Part shown: positions 24,465 to 36,477 of the stretch, in pieces | Layout of the letters: each line of letters begins with the position of its first letter | Numbering within the stretch: position 1 is the stretch's first letter | From: Acanthochlamys bracteata | Lineage: Eukaryota > Streptophyta > Magnoliopsida > Pandanales > Velloziaceae | Assembly (NCBI GenBank): GCA_019914995.1 | Contig: CM034133.1 | Location: forward strand, 3,658,001-3,722,000 | DNA length: 64,000 nucleotides | Direction of reading: 5' to 3' | Notes under the pieces: model-generated | What the model was told of the DNA's origin: nothing | Databases searched by the model: none | What the model saw: the letters and a program-made list of their open reading frames with translations, nothing else | Position numbers and translations under genes: made by a program

Positions 24465-24665
24465 TATGAAATAGTATTTTTTTAAAATAAATTTTTTTTT
24501 AAAAATAAAATAAATTTTAATTTTTTTATTTTAAAAAAATAAAAATATGTAATAAAAAAATTTTATTTCGTAAAATTTTTCTATATTTTCTAATTTTTAT
24601 ATATTTATAAAAATATATATTATAAAATATAAAATAAAAAAAATTAATAAGCAGTATTTGAAATA
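24465..24665 (-). mobile_element. AT-rich MITE, local family copy 4
   Basis: Inverted core word (aaaaatatgtaataaaaaaa at about 24540) followed by cgtaaaatttttctatattt. The ends are indistinct. It lies directly upstream of the CML25-type gene's promoter. Confidence 0.5.
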
Positions 24666-25147
24666 GCGAGCCTGAAGTCCGACTTATTTTAAATATATTA
24701 AATTGCATTTTTTTATCCAGATTTTAATTTTAATTGTTACATATATTTTAATTATCAAATCGAATTTTATTTTTACTTTCTTATCGACTCTACTTTTTAT
24801 TAAAATATAATTTTAAATTTTACTTTATTTATTTAAAATATTATTCTGAGCACTATTACTATCAAATTTTATCTCTTATCGAATTTTATTTTTACTATAT
24901 TCAGGTTTGTGAAATTCAATTACATATATTTAAAATACATTTTTAGCATGAAAACAAAAAAGCCAATGGCATACAACCACCCGTAAACCATACTGAAGTT
25001 GTGATCTCTAATTATGTCAATTTTAGTTTTTTATTGTTATTATTTAAAGTTTCTAATTTCTATTACTTTTATGACTATAACAAATGAAAAATTAATAAAA
25101 GGCGGCTAATAAATTAAAACGAGATAGTGATCAGGTAATGAATTAGG

Positions 25148-25395
25148 GTGCGTTTATTTTTGCTTTTTCTCAGCTAAATTTTTTAATTTTTAATTTTATA
25201 TTTTTTAATATATATTTTATAAGTATTTAAAAATTTATTTAAAAATTTAGAAAATGTAGAAAAATTCTATGTAATAAGATCTTTTTATTGTATATTTTTA
25301 TTATTTTTTTGAAGTAAAAAAAATAAAACTTATTTTTCAAAAAAAATAAAAATATTTTCTATTTTATAAAATTTTATTTTATAAACAATTAATGA
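25148..25395 (+). mobile_element. AT-rich MITE, local family copy 5
   Basis: It begins gggtgcgttt after ATTA and ends ataaacaa before TTA, which suggests Tourist/Harbinger-like ends with a TTA target. The core word at about 25255-25310 (tagaaaaattctatgtaata) is the clearest in the window. Confidence 0.6.
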
Positions 25396-25689
25396 TCAGC
25401 TGGAAATAAGGTGAACCAGTTTTGCGCAGACAATACGCTCAGCTGGTGGGACCCACTTGTATTAGAAATCGCATGAAACGAACTTTTTGGAGACTGGGAA
25501 GGTTACTCTATGATAGCTTTGTTCCGCCTATGGGTTTCACTTCGCCGCGTGTACTCCTAACATATGGCCTATATTTAAGAGAAGGTTACTCTATGTTTAT
25601 ATTTAAGAGAACTTAACCAAGTTTTCCGGAGATTTTACTCCTTTAGGTGAGAGAGCAACGAAGTGAGAACTTTTCCATTTTCATTTCCA

Positions 25690-25915
25690 TTTTTGGAATT
25701 TACCTACGATCTAAATTTCATTTTTTTAAAATTATTTTTAATATAAATAAATAAATAGTTTAAATAAAATTTTTATCAATTTTTTAAATTCAATTTTAAA
25801 ACATACTATTAATATATAAACATATTTTTTATTAAATATTTTAATTTTTAATTAAATTTTTTAAACTCATTTTTAAAAAATTAAGTTTATCTCAAAATAA
25901 ACATACCCAATATGT
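25690..25915. mobile_element. Second AT-rich MITE family, copy A
   Basis: The right end (tctcaaaataaacatacccaa) matches that of the element ending near 39675 (gatcaaaataaacacacccc). The interior is an A/T-rich foldback without genes. The left end is uncertain. Confidence 0.4.
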
Positions 25916-27039
25916 TTGTACATATAAAATACATAAAATGAATAGTAATTGCGGTCTCACTTAAGAACTCTTTAAAAGTAAAAAAAATTTAAATTTCTTT
26001 ATAGAAACGACTTTATTTATTTTTAAAATTTTTAAAAATGTCTTCTAAAATATTGTAGAAAATGTTTTTGAATAAAACAGTTTGGAAAGAAGGTTGAAAA
26101 TTTTAGAAAAAAGCAATCCTAACAACTGCTGAATGAGACTGTAATGATTTATATATTGGTATATAAAGACGGTAGTCGTTCGAAGATTTATGAGTAGCTA
26201 TCTAGATAGATACGTAACGCTCTGGGTCGTTTCACAGATTAATGGTGATGCTTGTGCAACGAATTGAAGATGTAAAAAAGTGTTTTCATGAGTTTTCACG
26301 CTCTATGCGTGAATGAAAAGCATGTAAAAGTTGAAGGTGCTGTGTAGCGTTCAGGCGTGAAGTGCAAAATAATATCACAAGAGGGGTATCATCTAAGTTT
26401 CAGAAACAGAGTTAAAGGGAAAGGAAGCATAAACAAACTCTATAAAGTCCTACTCGAAGCTATGGTTTTTTTTGCTTTGCAGCAAATAGTTAGAAGTGTC
26501 ATTGTCCTTGAAATATAAGAGAGTTGTTAAACATATACCAGACCGGAAAACTCTGTGATTCGAGACTAAAATTGGTCCAAGTCTATAATTTAACTGATTT
26601 TTGCAATCAATCCGGTATGATCTGAACGGGTTTCGAATTGAATCGTTGATCCGATTGAACGGATCAGGTCGAAATTTGTTTTTAAAGAAGTTCTTTTCTA
26701 ACTGAACGTGCCGATTTGAGATTGTCCTTCTTATTCGATCCAGAGATAACAACATAGTAGCAACAACAACAAAACCAACAATCAATTCATATCAACAACA
26801 CAATGATAGTAGCAACAATCGACAATAAGAACACAATGACAGTGCAGGAGGAAGAACAAATTAGATGAGAGAAGATCGAAGGAAAAAGAGTTCTTGTTTT
26901 TTAATTTTTTTCTTTCTTTTTTCTTTAAAAATTTATTTAGATCCAGTTTTATTGGAATGAGTGGATTTGGTAGGAGTTGTGGAGGTTTGTGCTTTTTCAA
27001 TTAGTTTGGCACATGTCTTTGGTGCTAACAATTTATGTG
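25916..27039. other. Intergenic with hAT-like subterminal DNA
   Basis: No gene. At 26560-26700 there are words such as gatccgattgaacggatcag that resemble the subterminal parts of the hAT MITEs, but complete ends were not found. Short minus-strand frames here are in repeat-like DNA and are not called. Confidence 0.35.
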
Positions 27040-27047
27040 ACTGTGAT

Positions 27048-27652
27048 TAGAGATGGCAATATATATCCCAATCAAGCAAATCCAATCTAAAATTGACTAA
27101 TTTAAATCAAATTTGAATTTGATCATAATCGGATTCGAATCTAATTCGGGTAATTCAAAATTTAGATGAGTTTGATTGGATTCCAATTGACCAGTTCTAA
27201 TTAATAAAAATTGACTCATTTAATCTGTACAATTATTTATATAGCATATACTATCTAATAATAAAAAATATTTAAATAATAACATTAAATTTTAATTTAA
27301 TTTACATATATTTTTGTAGCTTATCATAGTTTGATTAATTTCTTACTTAATCTATATATTTATCAAAAATAATATTTTATTTTTTTGGATATAAATACCT
27401 AACAATTATCTCCCTATTATTGCTAAAAATTAATTATTATAATTTTTAATAATTTTAATTATTAAATAATCTGATCAAATTTAATATGTTTATTAAATAA
27501 ATTAAATTAAGATTAATACTTTTGATTCATATAATACATGATCTGATTATGATTTATATTTTTGATCCGATTATTCTATAGATCGATCCAAACCCAATCA
27601 ATTAACTTATTGCCGTTCGAATCCGATCTATTAATCCATATTGCCATCCCTA
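27048..27652. mobile_element. hAT-like MITE of the gatggcaat family
   Basis: The ends are inverted repeats TAGAGATGGCAATAT and (complement of right end) TAGGGATGGCAATAT. Flanking 8-bp repeats are ACTGTGAT (27040-27047) and ACTGTAAT (27653-27660), one mismatch. The interior is AT-rich and non-coding. A second full copy lies at 49398-50254. Confidence 0.75.
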
Positions 27653-27660
27653 ACTGTAAT

Positions 27661-29973
27661 ATCTTGAAAAATCATGCTTCACTAATTTTATTTTGCAATT
27701 TGAAACCCTAGAGCAATCTAAAAAAGAAACTGGCAGACTATCCATTAGGTCGACCTACTCACCCGCCAAGTCAACACTCAGATCGACACCCGATCCGGGT
27801 AGGACAATGAGGAAAACTACCTATACGTTGTACCTTCACTCTTCAGTCAAATGCTAAGCCGGATTACCTGCAAACAATGGTCGAAGCAGCAAACAACAAT
27901 ACGTACTCTTATTTGATAAGATGTGCTTACATCCTAATTACCTATGTTTCAAAGGAGAACAAGGGAAAACTTGAGACACAACTCCTCAAGTCCTCAGCAG
28001 CAGGAGGATTCTTTGTTTCTAATTCTAAATAATAAGCAAACCATGCACTCTCCAAAAGGAAACAACCATATATTTACACCACAGTATGAACAGAAGTCCC
28101 ATGACACTGCAAGTAGACATTGGTATTTCGCTATGCAGATGGAATAAGCACAATGCTCGATTATAATTTAATTAGTAATCATAACGCATCAGAAGCTAAT
28201 TGCTTTCCTAACAAACATGTTTCATTCAGTATTCATGCTCCTCTAATTGAAACGTGAAACTACTCAGACTAAGAATAGCATAGCTAAGTGACTTTCCATA
28301 CTATGAAGAGATCCATAGATATACTAACTACAGAGAATACCAAATACTGGGAAAAGAAATGACTACATAGCTCCTGGACTTGCAACTTGAAACAATTGCC
28401 AAACCCACTTATAGAAGCTCTTCAATGACAAATAACAAATTACTTCTTTAAAAGTTTAAACATTTAACACCATCAGCACCACTAGACCACTAGTCTAAGA
28501 GCAAAGGACCCTTCCAGCTTCAGCATCCCTTGGAGCATATAAGGCGGTATCACTATAGCATGCCGAAGTCCTATAGGAAGTGACTTCAAGCAAACTCTTT
28601 TTTCTAAATCCAGTTACATAGTTGACATTCTAGAGTATCTGACTACTCCATACTGATTTGTACAGAGCTGTCTTTGATGAGAATCAAAAGTAACTAACAT
28701 GTTGCATAAGGCTCAGGCAACATGATTTATTACCAGAAAAAACATCTTAAATGTATACGATTTGATCAGCCACACATTGGATTATCAATTAGCAAGAAAG
28801 AAGAAGGTGGAATATAACACCAGTGCACCTATTTGTATAGTCCTTCGAATTTGAAACCCAAAAACATCATGCAAGTACTGGGAAAGTAACAATGAATTGT
28901 TTCCTTTTACTTCACTCTACTAAGTAGTTACTCACTGAAGACATTGTTCTGATTCCAATGTTCTTAAGAATGATTCCAGAACATAACTATTCAATCAAGC
29001 AATTACAAAATCCCAAATACACATAACCATCTCTTATTATCAAGGGAATTCCAAAAGGTAAGCTGGAATGCCATAATGCAATATCAAACCATCCCAGACC
29101 CACCTTCCCTCAATATATACATCCTTTGGGCTTGCATTGAAGCTTCTACATAATGCTTGAATAGGTATAGGATGAGAATATGTCAACTTATAGAAAATAT
29201 TCGAACAATGTGGATGCCCATTGTTTGACAACATACTCGCATGGAGACAGTAAACAAGAGTGGTCCTTCCAAAGAGGCACTCGATTAAATTCCTTCTTCA
29301 GCATTATTGTTATATGCAATCCATTTCTTTCAATGTCACCCTTCACAGTAAAGAGTTTGTAGAAACATAAGTGCAACATGCAAAACAGATTTCAATCTTA
29401 GGAGAACACTTGAAAGTGAAGGATAAAACCGCACAGACTAATATAACTAGCAATCAACAATTCAAACAGAAATATGCCTACTAGCTGATAGAAGCACTAA
29501 TTCTCATATTTACAAAAGCTTGATCAACAAGGAAGCATGAAAAGCAACTAGGTAGCAAACAAATACAAAATAGAAAAGCAGGAAAGAAATCCATCTAGCT
29601 ATCAATGAGCTTGCTAAAAATCATCCACTATGTGAGTAAGTACCATGACCAAAATCTAAAACCATAATCATACACAAGACAATATATGAAATAAGTACCA
29701 TGATTCGCCCGAATGACAATAGCCCTAATTATATATTTCAATCTAAACTAGAGGCTAAAGTCAGAACACCGGGCACAGCTCTTCAACAAAAGCAAAATCA
29801 TTACCATTGGCCATGATCGGGCACAAGCAACACTCTCTATCTCTCTCTACTATGAAATAAAAAGAGTTTACTACTTTACTCATTCAAAGTTATGGTAGAT
29901 GTTCCAGTGGGGGCAAATGACATGCAACAATCAGCAAGAATGAAGAAGTCTTACTAGTTTCTCCCTTGAATGC
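27661..29973. other. Downstream region of the LWD-type gene
   Basis: No gene is recognised. The 28000-29900 part is less AT-rich than transposon DNA and lies 3' of the minus-strand WD40 gene, so part of it may be transcribed as its 3' untranslated region. A 64-codon minus-strand frame at 29040-29234 has no domain. Confidence 0.35.
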
Positions 29974-31633
29974 TTAGACACGTAGTATCTGGAGCTTTGA
30001 AGAAAAGGCAATGGCAACCCAGTCAGGCTGGGAGGACGACCACTGGAGCTGCTCAATCTCCGCACCCGCGGTGTAGGCAAGTATAGGGTCAAGCCCTCCA
30101 TCAGCTGCTGCCTGTTGAGCAGGTGGCGAGGACCCTGACCCTGCAGCACCACTGCCAGTGCTTCCCATGGAAGAGAGGTCCCAGATGAGTGCCTGCGAAT
30201 CATCTCCAGCTGTGCAAATGTGGCAGGAGCTATGGGGGGCCCATGCAATAGCATTGACACTGGCCTGATGACGCTGGAGCTCAACCACAGGGATGGTTGG
30301 GAAGCGAATGTCTAGAACCACCACCTTGGGACTGTCCATGATAATAGTGGCCATATATCTTGGGTCTTGCTTGTTCCATCCAAGGCGGACAAGCGGAGTG
30401 TCAGCTGGTTCAGACGACTCATAGATAATGGTGGAATGCTCCTTGTCACGAAGGTCAAAGACACGAACAGAGCCATCAGCTGACACGGAGGCAAAGACTC
30501 CTACACCTCCCCAAGCTATGTCATACACCTCCTTGTCATGTGCAATGAGCTGGGTGTCAACTGCCTCACGCTCTAGGTCCCATATAGTACAGGTGGTATC
30601 AATTGATGATGTCCCCAGCCTCCGCGGCTCTGCCTCATTCCAGTCAAATGATGTTAGTGGCCCGCAGTAATCAGAGTTCTTGTTCCCATTGAGCACTGAC
30701 CGCAGCTCCACCTTGATAAAGATAAAAACCAAAGGAAGCTAAATATACAACAACAGGAGCTAATATGTCCAAAACATTCAATTAATTTAATTTCTACAAG
30801 AATTATTCTAAATCATGATCTGGATAATTTTGAACTAAAGTAGTCCAATCTCATAGCATCCTACAAATGGTTGGCCAATATAAATCATGGATAAGCAGCA
30901 AGGAAAATCAGCAATTTGGTTCAAGCAAAGATGACGGTTCCAAAATTCGCAGTGTAAAGAGGCCTACTAGCACATGAACATAAAACAGAACCCAAAATCA
31001 CTCTGATATCAATATCTTATAAAAAAAGATCATCAATTAAACAAGGAGAAAAAGAACTATAGTAATTTACACAATGACCAAGCTTTCATTGCAAAACAAT
31101 CACTGAAATGCGAATAATCCTAATGGCAATCGCAGAAACCAAAATTAATCTACCTTCTGTCCAGCGCCGTGATTGTTATCATTAGAATTTTCAGTAGCAG
31201 GATCTGCCGCTTCATCATCAGAGCGAATTTGCCAAATCCGTAGAAAATCTGCTGAGGTCGCGAGTAAGTCCGGCCGTAAACAATCTCGATCAGGAACGAA
31301 GATAACCTTCGTAGGAGGATACGGGTGCTCGAACGAGAGCGCTGCATCAGATCGAATCTCACCCGTTGATTCATCGAGCTGAACGATCTCAACTCTGTTG
31401 TTGTACGTTTCAAGCAAGCTCGCAATGGCTAGCCTGTACTTCTTGTCTCTCCGCACGCTCCAGTTCATAGCGTAGATGTGCCACGGAGCTTCGTAAGTGT
31501 AGATCTCCGACCGCTGTTGCTGCTGCTGGTTAGAATAATGGTTGTTCTCATCTGAACCAACACCTCCACCGCAACCCGAGATATCTCCTCCGCAGCCGCC
31601 GGTGTCTTTTTCCCTTTCCCCACCACCGCCCAT
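29974..31633 (-). CDS. LWD1: WD40 protein LIGHT-REGULATED WD1/2 (LWD) type
   Basis: Two exons, 31633-31154 and 30711-29974, join in phase 0 (CAG AAG|GTAGAT and AAG|GTG GAG) to give 405 residues. In Arabidopsis LWD1 and LWD2 are nuclear WD40 proteins that work with TCP factors to activate CCA1 and PRR genes in the circadian clock; the related TTG1 acts in epidermal and flavonoid control. Seen: [20 protein letters not shown] near residue 41, [94 protein letters not shown] and the end [18 protein letters not shown]. The opening [17 protein letters not shown] favours LWD over TTG1. The start at MGGGG follows the family. The N-terminus has Gly- and Gln-rich runs longer than in Arabidopsis, and a Gly/Ser/Ala insert follows LIWDLSSMG. 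Confidence 0.95.
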
Positions 31634-32981
31634 GGCCGATCCTGCTATCGAGCTCGAGTGAATAGAGACAGATTTTAGTAGTCGGTCAATTGCTTGCTTT
31701 TGGAGTATGATTGGTAATAATGTAACGCAGGGATAAGATAAGACGGCTATTTGGGCCGAAAATGAGCATTGTTGGCTCCGTGCGAAAATGGTTAAAGCCC
31801 ACCAAGGCCTTCCACAACTAACGACTAGCGCAAGCGTTTTCGCACCAACGCCGGAATTCGCCACCGTCTCTTGGCCGACGATAAACTTCAACACCTGCAA
31901 GCTGTAAGAATCTCTTCTTTCTCTGTTAATCATTACAGTGGTTGCTTCTTGTTACTTTTTAGTAAAAATTGTACTTATTTTCACGTTAATAAAAGCACAT
32001 TGATGTTCTTCTTTTTTTAGATAAATTTGTTTGTGCTGGAGTTATGTCTCGGGAGTTGTTTTTTGTAGGATTCGAGTTTGGACAGAAACTGAGTGAAGAG
32101 TTCGTGCTTGCTGATGGATGAAATGAATGGATTATTGAATGATGATCATGTTTCTGGAGAAATATAGCCATTGTCTGAAGAGATTGAAGTTATTTTAGAG
32201 ATAGGTGGTGATTTAATGGTCGGTGATTTAGTTAATTAGAGAGCTGGGAAAGCAGGAACTTTGGATCTTTTTCTTTGTTGGATAAAAGAATAAGCGAGTG
32301 CATTTGTTATATCACTTACAAGGTAATAGTTACCTATGCTAAATGCAAGATTGAAGGGTAACCGCCACAGTCTCTTACAATTTCGTGGAGTATAATTTCA
32401 ACATTACAGCAGATCTTACTGTCACCTGTGAGGTGGATAATATTCCCAAACATGGAAAACCATACATAAGACGGGGGGAAGTGGGTGGTTTGTGTGGGTT
32501 TATGTGCTCCTCAATCTGCTTGTTTCGGTTGGAGCCGTTTGCATTAGAGCTCGATTTGATTGTATTTTAGGATATTTTTCCTCTTCCCATGAGCTCAAGT
32601 TATAATGGCATGATGGTTTTATTTGGCTTTATGACACATTAGTTTCTTTGAGTTCAACTGCTTTGTTTGTCTATCACATATCTCAGTCTCCTTCTTGTGA
32701 ATAGGCCTCTTCATCTCCATGTCGTCATTTATAAGTTCGTGAAGATTAGAACTATTAGGATCCTGGCCAGCTCCAATTGCTCCTGGTGGTTGATTTCACA
32801 TTGTCATTCAGGAATTTTGTGCAGGTTCATGCATTTCAAGATTGACGTCTTAAACTTGAACCACACATTTAGTCTTTATGCACTATGTTATAAATTGCTT
32901 TGCATCTACCACATTTCAGTGAAAATGATGTCGTTTTCAAGCATTTGGAACATTTCAGGATTTAAAGTAATGGAGTGTGTG

Positions 32982-33044
32982 TTGTGTAGTGCTATGCGAT
33001 CTGCCTTGTGGGTGTTTCAATACTCCCACAAAGGCACTACACAA
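32982..33044. repeat. Imperfect hairpin 1
   Basis: The outer arms TTGTGTAGTGC and GCACTACACAA pair over 11 bases. After an 11-base one-sided bulge, the inner arms CCTTGTGGG and CCCACAAAGG pair, leaving a loop of about 12 bases. Confidence 0.6.
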
Positions 33045-33114
33045 AATTTGCACCCATTTGAGCTATAAATTTGTCAACTGTCTAAAGTGCAGTAGGTGTT
33101 GGTCTGGACGAGTT

Positions 33115-33194
33115 TTATGTACGTGATGGTCATCTTTGAATAAGATGGACTTAGGAAGTTGCTAAGTCTATCCTTGTGGGAGTCACGTACATAA
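33115..33194. repeat. Imperfect hairpin 2
   Basis: The outer arms TTATGTACGTGA and TCACGTACATAA pair over 12 bases. The inner arms GACTTAG and CTAAGTC close on a short loop, with an unpaired stretch between. It shares the word ccttgtggg with hairpin 1. Confidence 0.6.
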
Positions 33195-33436
33195 TTCGTT
33201 ATTGAAAACATTGCTACAATGTTATTAGATAACCCAAGAATATTGAAAACATTTGCTCCATCTAGGCAATTAATTTATTGTCTAAATCGTTCATTGCTGT
33301 CTGTTACTTCATGTTTGCAGCATGAATATAGTTCAGTCTTCAACCTTACAAGGTACATTTCAGACTAACCCTAACCACAAACAGATTCCAGCATCCCATT
33401 TTATTTTGCAATTTTCTTACTGTTCTTCTCATGCAG

Positions 33437-34959
33437 ATGAATAAGGATAGACTTAGGAGGATTGCAACTGCTGTTTGTACTGGTGAAAAGGGCATTATGC
33501 GCAGGTACAAAACTGTTCTAGTCTCTCTTCAAGAAAGATTGATCATTGTATTTTTAATTGGTAATGTTTTTTAAAACGAATTTCCTATTGACTTGTACCA
33601 GGTGGATACGTAGGTGTGGTTATGTACTTTTACGGAAGAAGCTCCCACAGGACCTCAACAACAGATGATAAAACACTTCAGACCGCACTGAAGAGAATAG
33701 GGGGGAATAGTGCCCTGCAATAGAAGAAGTCAACATTTTCAGGACAAGTTGGTCGACCAATTTCTGAACCCCAAAGGTAAAGATTCACACAATTATGATG
33801 ATTATTGTTTGTGAACTGTGAATGTATCTGAACTATTCATTTTCTGATCCTGTTCAAGTTTCAATAGCTACCAATACATGGGCAGCTGTTCTCCTCAGAC
33901 AAAGAGTATTTCTGTATCCCATCTCATTTCATTTACTTGAACTTATATAAGATACATGGTTGGTGCATTCTCAAATCGCCTTGGTTATATGAAATTATGT
34001 GAAAATTCCTGCTTGCATAGCAGCATGATGCTTTTAGAAAAATATCTGATGGATGGGGACGTGTAGGAAGCAGGTTACGCAATTGTGGAATTGTGATATA
34101 GTTGGTGAACAGTTGGTCTAGGAAGCATGTTGGTTTTTATCACACAATCATGACGTATGGTGAACCTAGTTGAGCTGTTTAATGCAGTCGAAAAGACAAG
34201 CATGTCTTGCTTTAGAATTGTGTTGTTTTTGTGCTTTATCTGAGTTTGCTTCTAAAGAACAGAAGTTCTTATATGATTTTTTTGTTGGATGCAGAGCTCC
34301 AGGATGTTCTCCCTGGACTTATTTAACTGTTCTCTCTAGGCATATCTCTGCAATTTCATGCCTCTTTGTTTCAACATGTGAAATGCCCTGATTTGATTAA
34401 ATTCTCTATTTTATGATCTTGTTTATAATTAATCAAATGTCTACCTAATGTTAAGATCCTGATTATAGCTGGACAGTCTAGTTGTTTCTTTGAACACTTT
34501 AAAGATACCTGTAATATGATGTTGGATTTTCTGTTAGATCTATCAATGAGGCAATGCTTCCATGCAACCTCTTTCGGCTTGTCCATATTTTGAATCTTGC
34601 TGGTTGAATTATTTTTGTAACTTCATGTGTTTCCTTTCTCCGTCTTGTATGTTTTCTCGACTTGTCAATCCCAATTGGTGAATCTTTTGTTTCCTTGTGC
34701 ATTTTAGAACCCAAAAGCAGAATGCTACAGTTGAGTTTTGTGTGTTAAGATATAGCTTTTTACATATGCCATATCACTTATCGTATTCCTGTTTGTTATT
34801 ACCAGGTCCAGACAATTTGGAGAATCTTAAACGACTTGCTGAGTAATTCCAGAAGCAGAAAGTTGATGGTGGTCCTACAAACAGGCACATGACAATGAAG
34901 TCCCTGAACTTGTGGCTGGACAGACATTGGAAGAAGCCGCGGATGAGACACAAGCTTGA
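33437..34959 (+). pseudogene. BTF3: BTF3 / NAC beta-subunit pseudogene with introns retained
   Basis: BTF3 is the beta subunit of the nascent polypeptide-associated complex, a ribosome-bound chaperone. Five exon remnants are seen in order: 33437-33504 (MNKDRLRRIATAVCTGEKG), 33635-33776 (STTDDKTLQTALKRIG, then a shifted IEEVNIF and FLNPK), 33853-33905 (FQVSIATNTW, then shifted SPQTK), 34295-34329 (LQDVLPGLI then a stop) and 34806-34959 (GPDNLENLKRLAE, stop, QKQKVDGGPTNR, then shifted VPELVAGQTLEEAADETQA). It has at least three in-frame stops and several frameshifts, and the acceptors before exons 2 and 3 have lost their AG. Because the remnants are separated at family-like splice points, it arose by DNA duplication, not by retroposition. 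Intervening DNA is T-rich and intron-like. No intact BTF3 protein can be made. Confidence 0.88.
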
Positions 34960-36477
34960 AAGCGTTTTTTGAAGGTTTAAAAAGTTGCAGCTTAGCAATC
35001 AAGATTGAAATACCTTTCCCTGCATGGTTTTTTAGCATCTAGCAGAGAAGCACATGTGTTGGTTTTTGAGTTTTGAAGATCTGTTAAGTGATTTATCACC
35101 ATAAAGTGATTCATCACTTCATATTAATGCTTTAGAAAGCCTTCGAGTTTGCGGAAAATTTGCAGGAACCAAATGACATTCATATTATCGCCTCAAACTT
35201 TCTTATTATTCGTCACTTTCAAATTTTATAAACCTCATTGCTTCTTATCTGTTGTTCATTTGGTACTGGTAACCAAATGACTAATGACCATTATACAAGA
35301 CTTAAAACTTCATATTTGCTGCAACTTGTTTGAGCTTCCATCACAAGACAAAATAATCATCCTGTTGCATGTAGAACATGAAGAAACACCCAAGGACAGA
35401 CAATGGAAATCTTTTGGTGTGCAAAGTAGAATGACATGTTTAGATAGGCGGCTTATTTCGGCGTTTTTGATATATCATGAATCGTACATTTTCGAAACAA
35501 ACTGCACAGCTTATTTTCCGAGATCTTTTTCCTGTAGAATTTAAAATTTTAGCTGGTTTCCTCATTTTTTAGATATTTTTGCCTCTATATAATTGAAAAT
35601 TTCTCTCGTGTTTTATATTAATATAAAATATATTCAGTTTAAAAAATACATTAGAGTAAAAAATTTAGATTATTTATAAAATTTTAAATTAACCTATATT
35701 TTTATTTATATAATAAAAACGTTTTAGTTACCAATACTCTTTCTCATTTTATCATACCAACTTATTTTATAAAAAACCGATTCTTCCAAACAAAATATGC
35801 TCATATTTCGAAGTAAAACCAAAGCTGCCCCCAACAAGCCCCAAACTTGTTGCCTTTATGCGCTCAGATCAGTTGAAGTACTCTAATTTTAAGCATAATA
35901 AAACAATGAAGTACAAGTATACAACACGGTCAAGTTTATTTTCGGCTCTTGCTTTCAAAGACAACAAACGACATCATATGTTCGCAAGAATCCCTCTTTA
36001 ACAATCCCAGGATGCCGTAACGTATGATGTTGAGCTACTACAGCATTATATGTTGACGTATCCCCACACCAGTAACATGCTGAATGCCAAACCCAAATCA
36101 AAGTCTATGCTGTTAAGCCACAAATTGTAATCATATATTCCAAAGTTGTTGGGGATGCTTTGCTCCAGTAGGATGCTATGAGATGGTGCTGCGATTCATC
36201 AATGTGCAACAACCTCATGCACAATTTAAGATACAAGAAATTCTCCCCACAAACAAGTAACATCCTCTGTAAATTCAGGACAGAGAAGCAAGTTGTAGTT
36301 TCTGTCCCACTGTGACCTTGAATACTAATGCTGGGCAGAAATTGTAATGATCTTATGCCTTAGACTCTATTGGTAGTTGAGAAAACCCATCATAGAGTTG
36401 CTCTTTTAACTAGAAAGGCATTGCAAATCCTGTTTGTTCATAATAGAACCTAATTGTGGAATAGTCCAGTGAAATAT
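34960..36477. other. Intergenic, 3' flank of HY2 gene
   Basis: The 35550-35760 part is very AT-rich. The 35800-36477 part is GC-richer and probably holds the 3' untranslated region of the minus-strand HY2 gene. No open frame of note. Confidence 0.4.

Larger units (their letters stand above)
31634..33436. other. LWD promoter and pseudogene upstream flank
   Basis: Next to the LWD start, the minus-strand frame stays open for another 100 codons up to an ATG at 31933 (see findings). The rest is non-coding apart from two hairpins near 33 kb. It would include the former 5' region of the BTF3 pseudogene. Confidence 0.35.
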
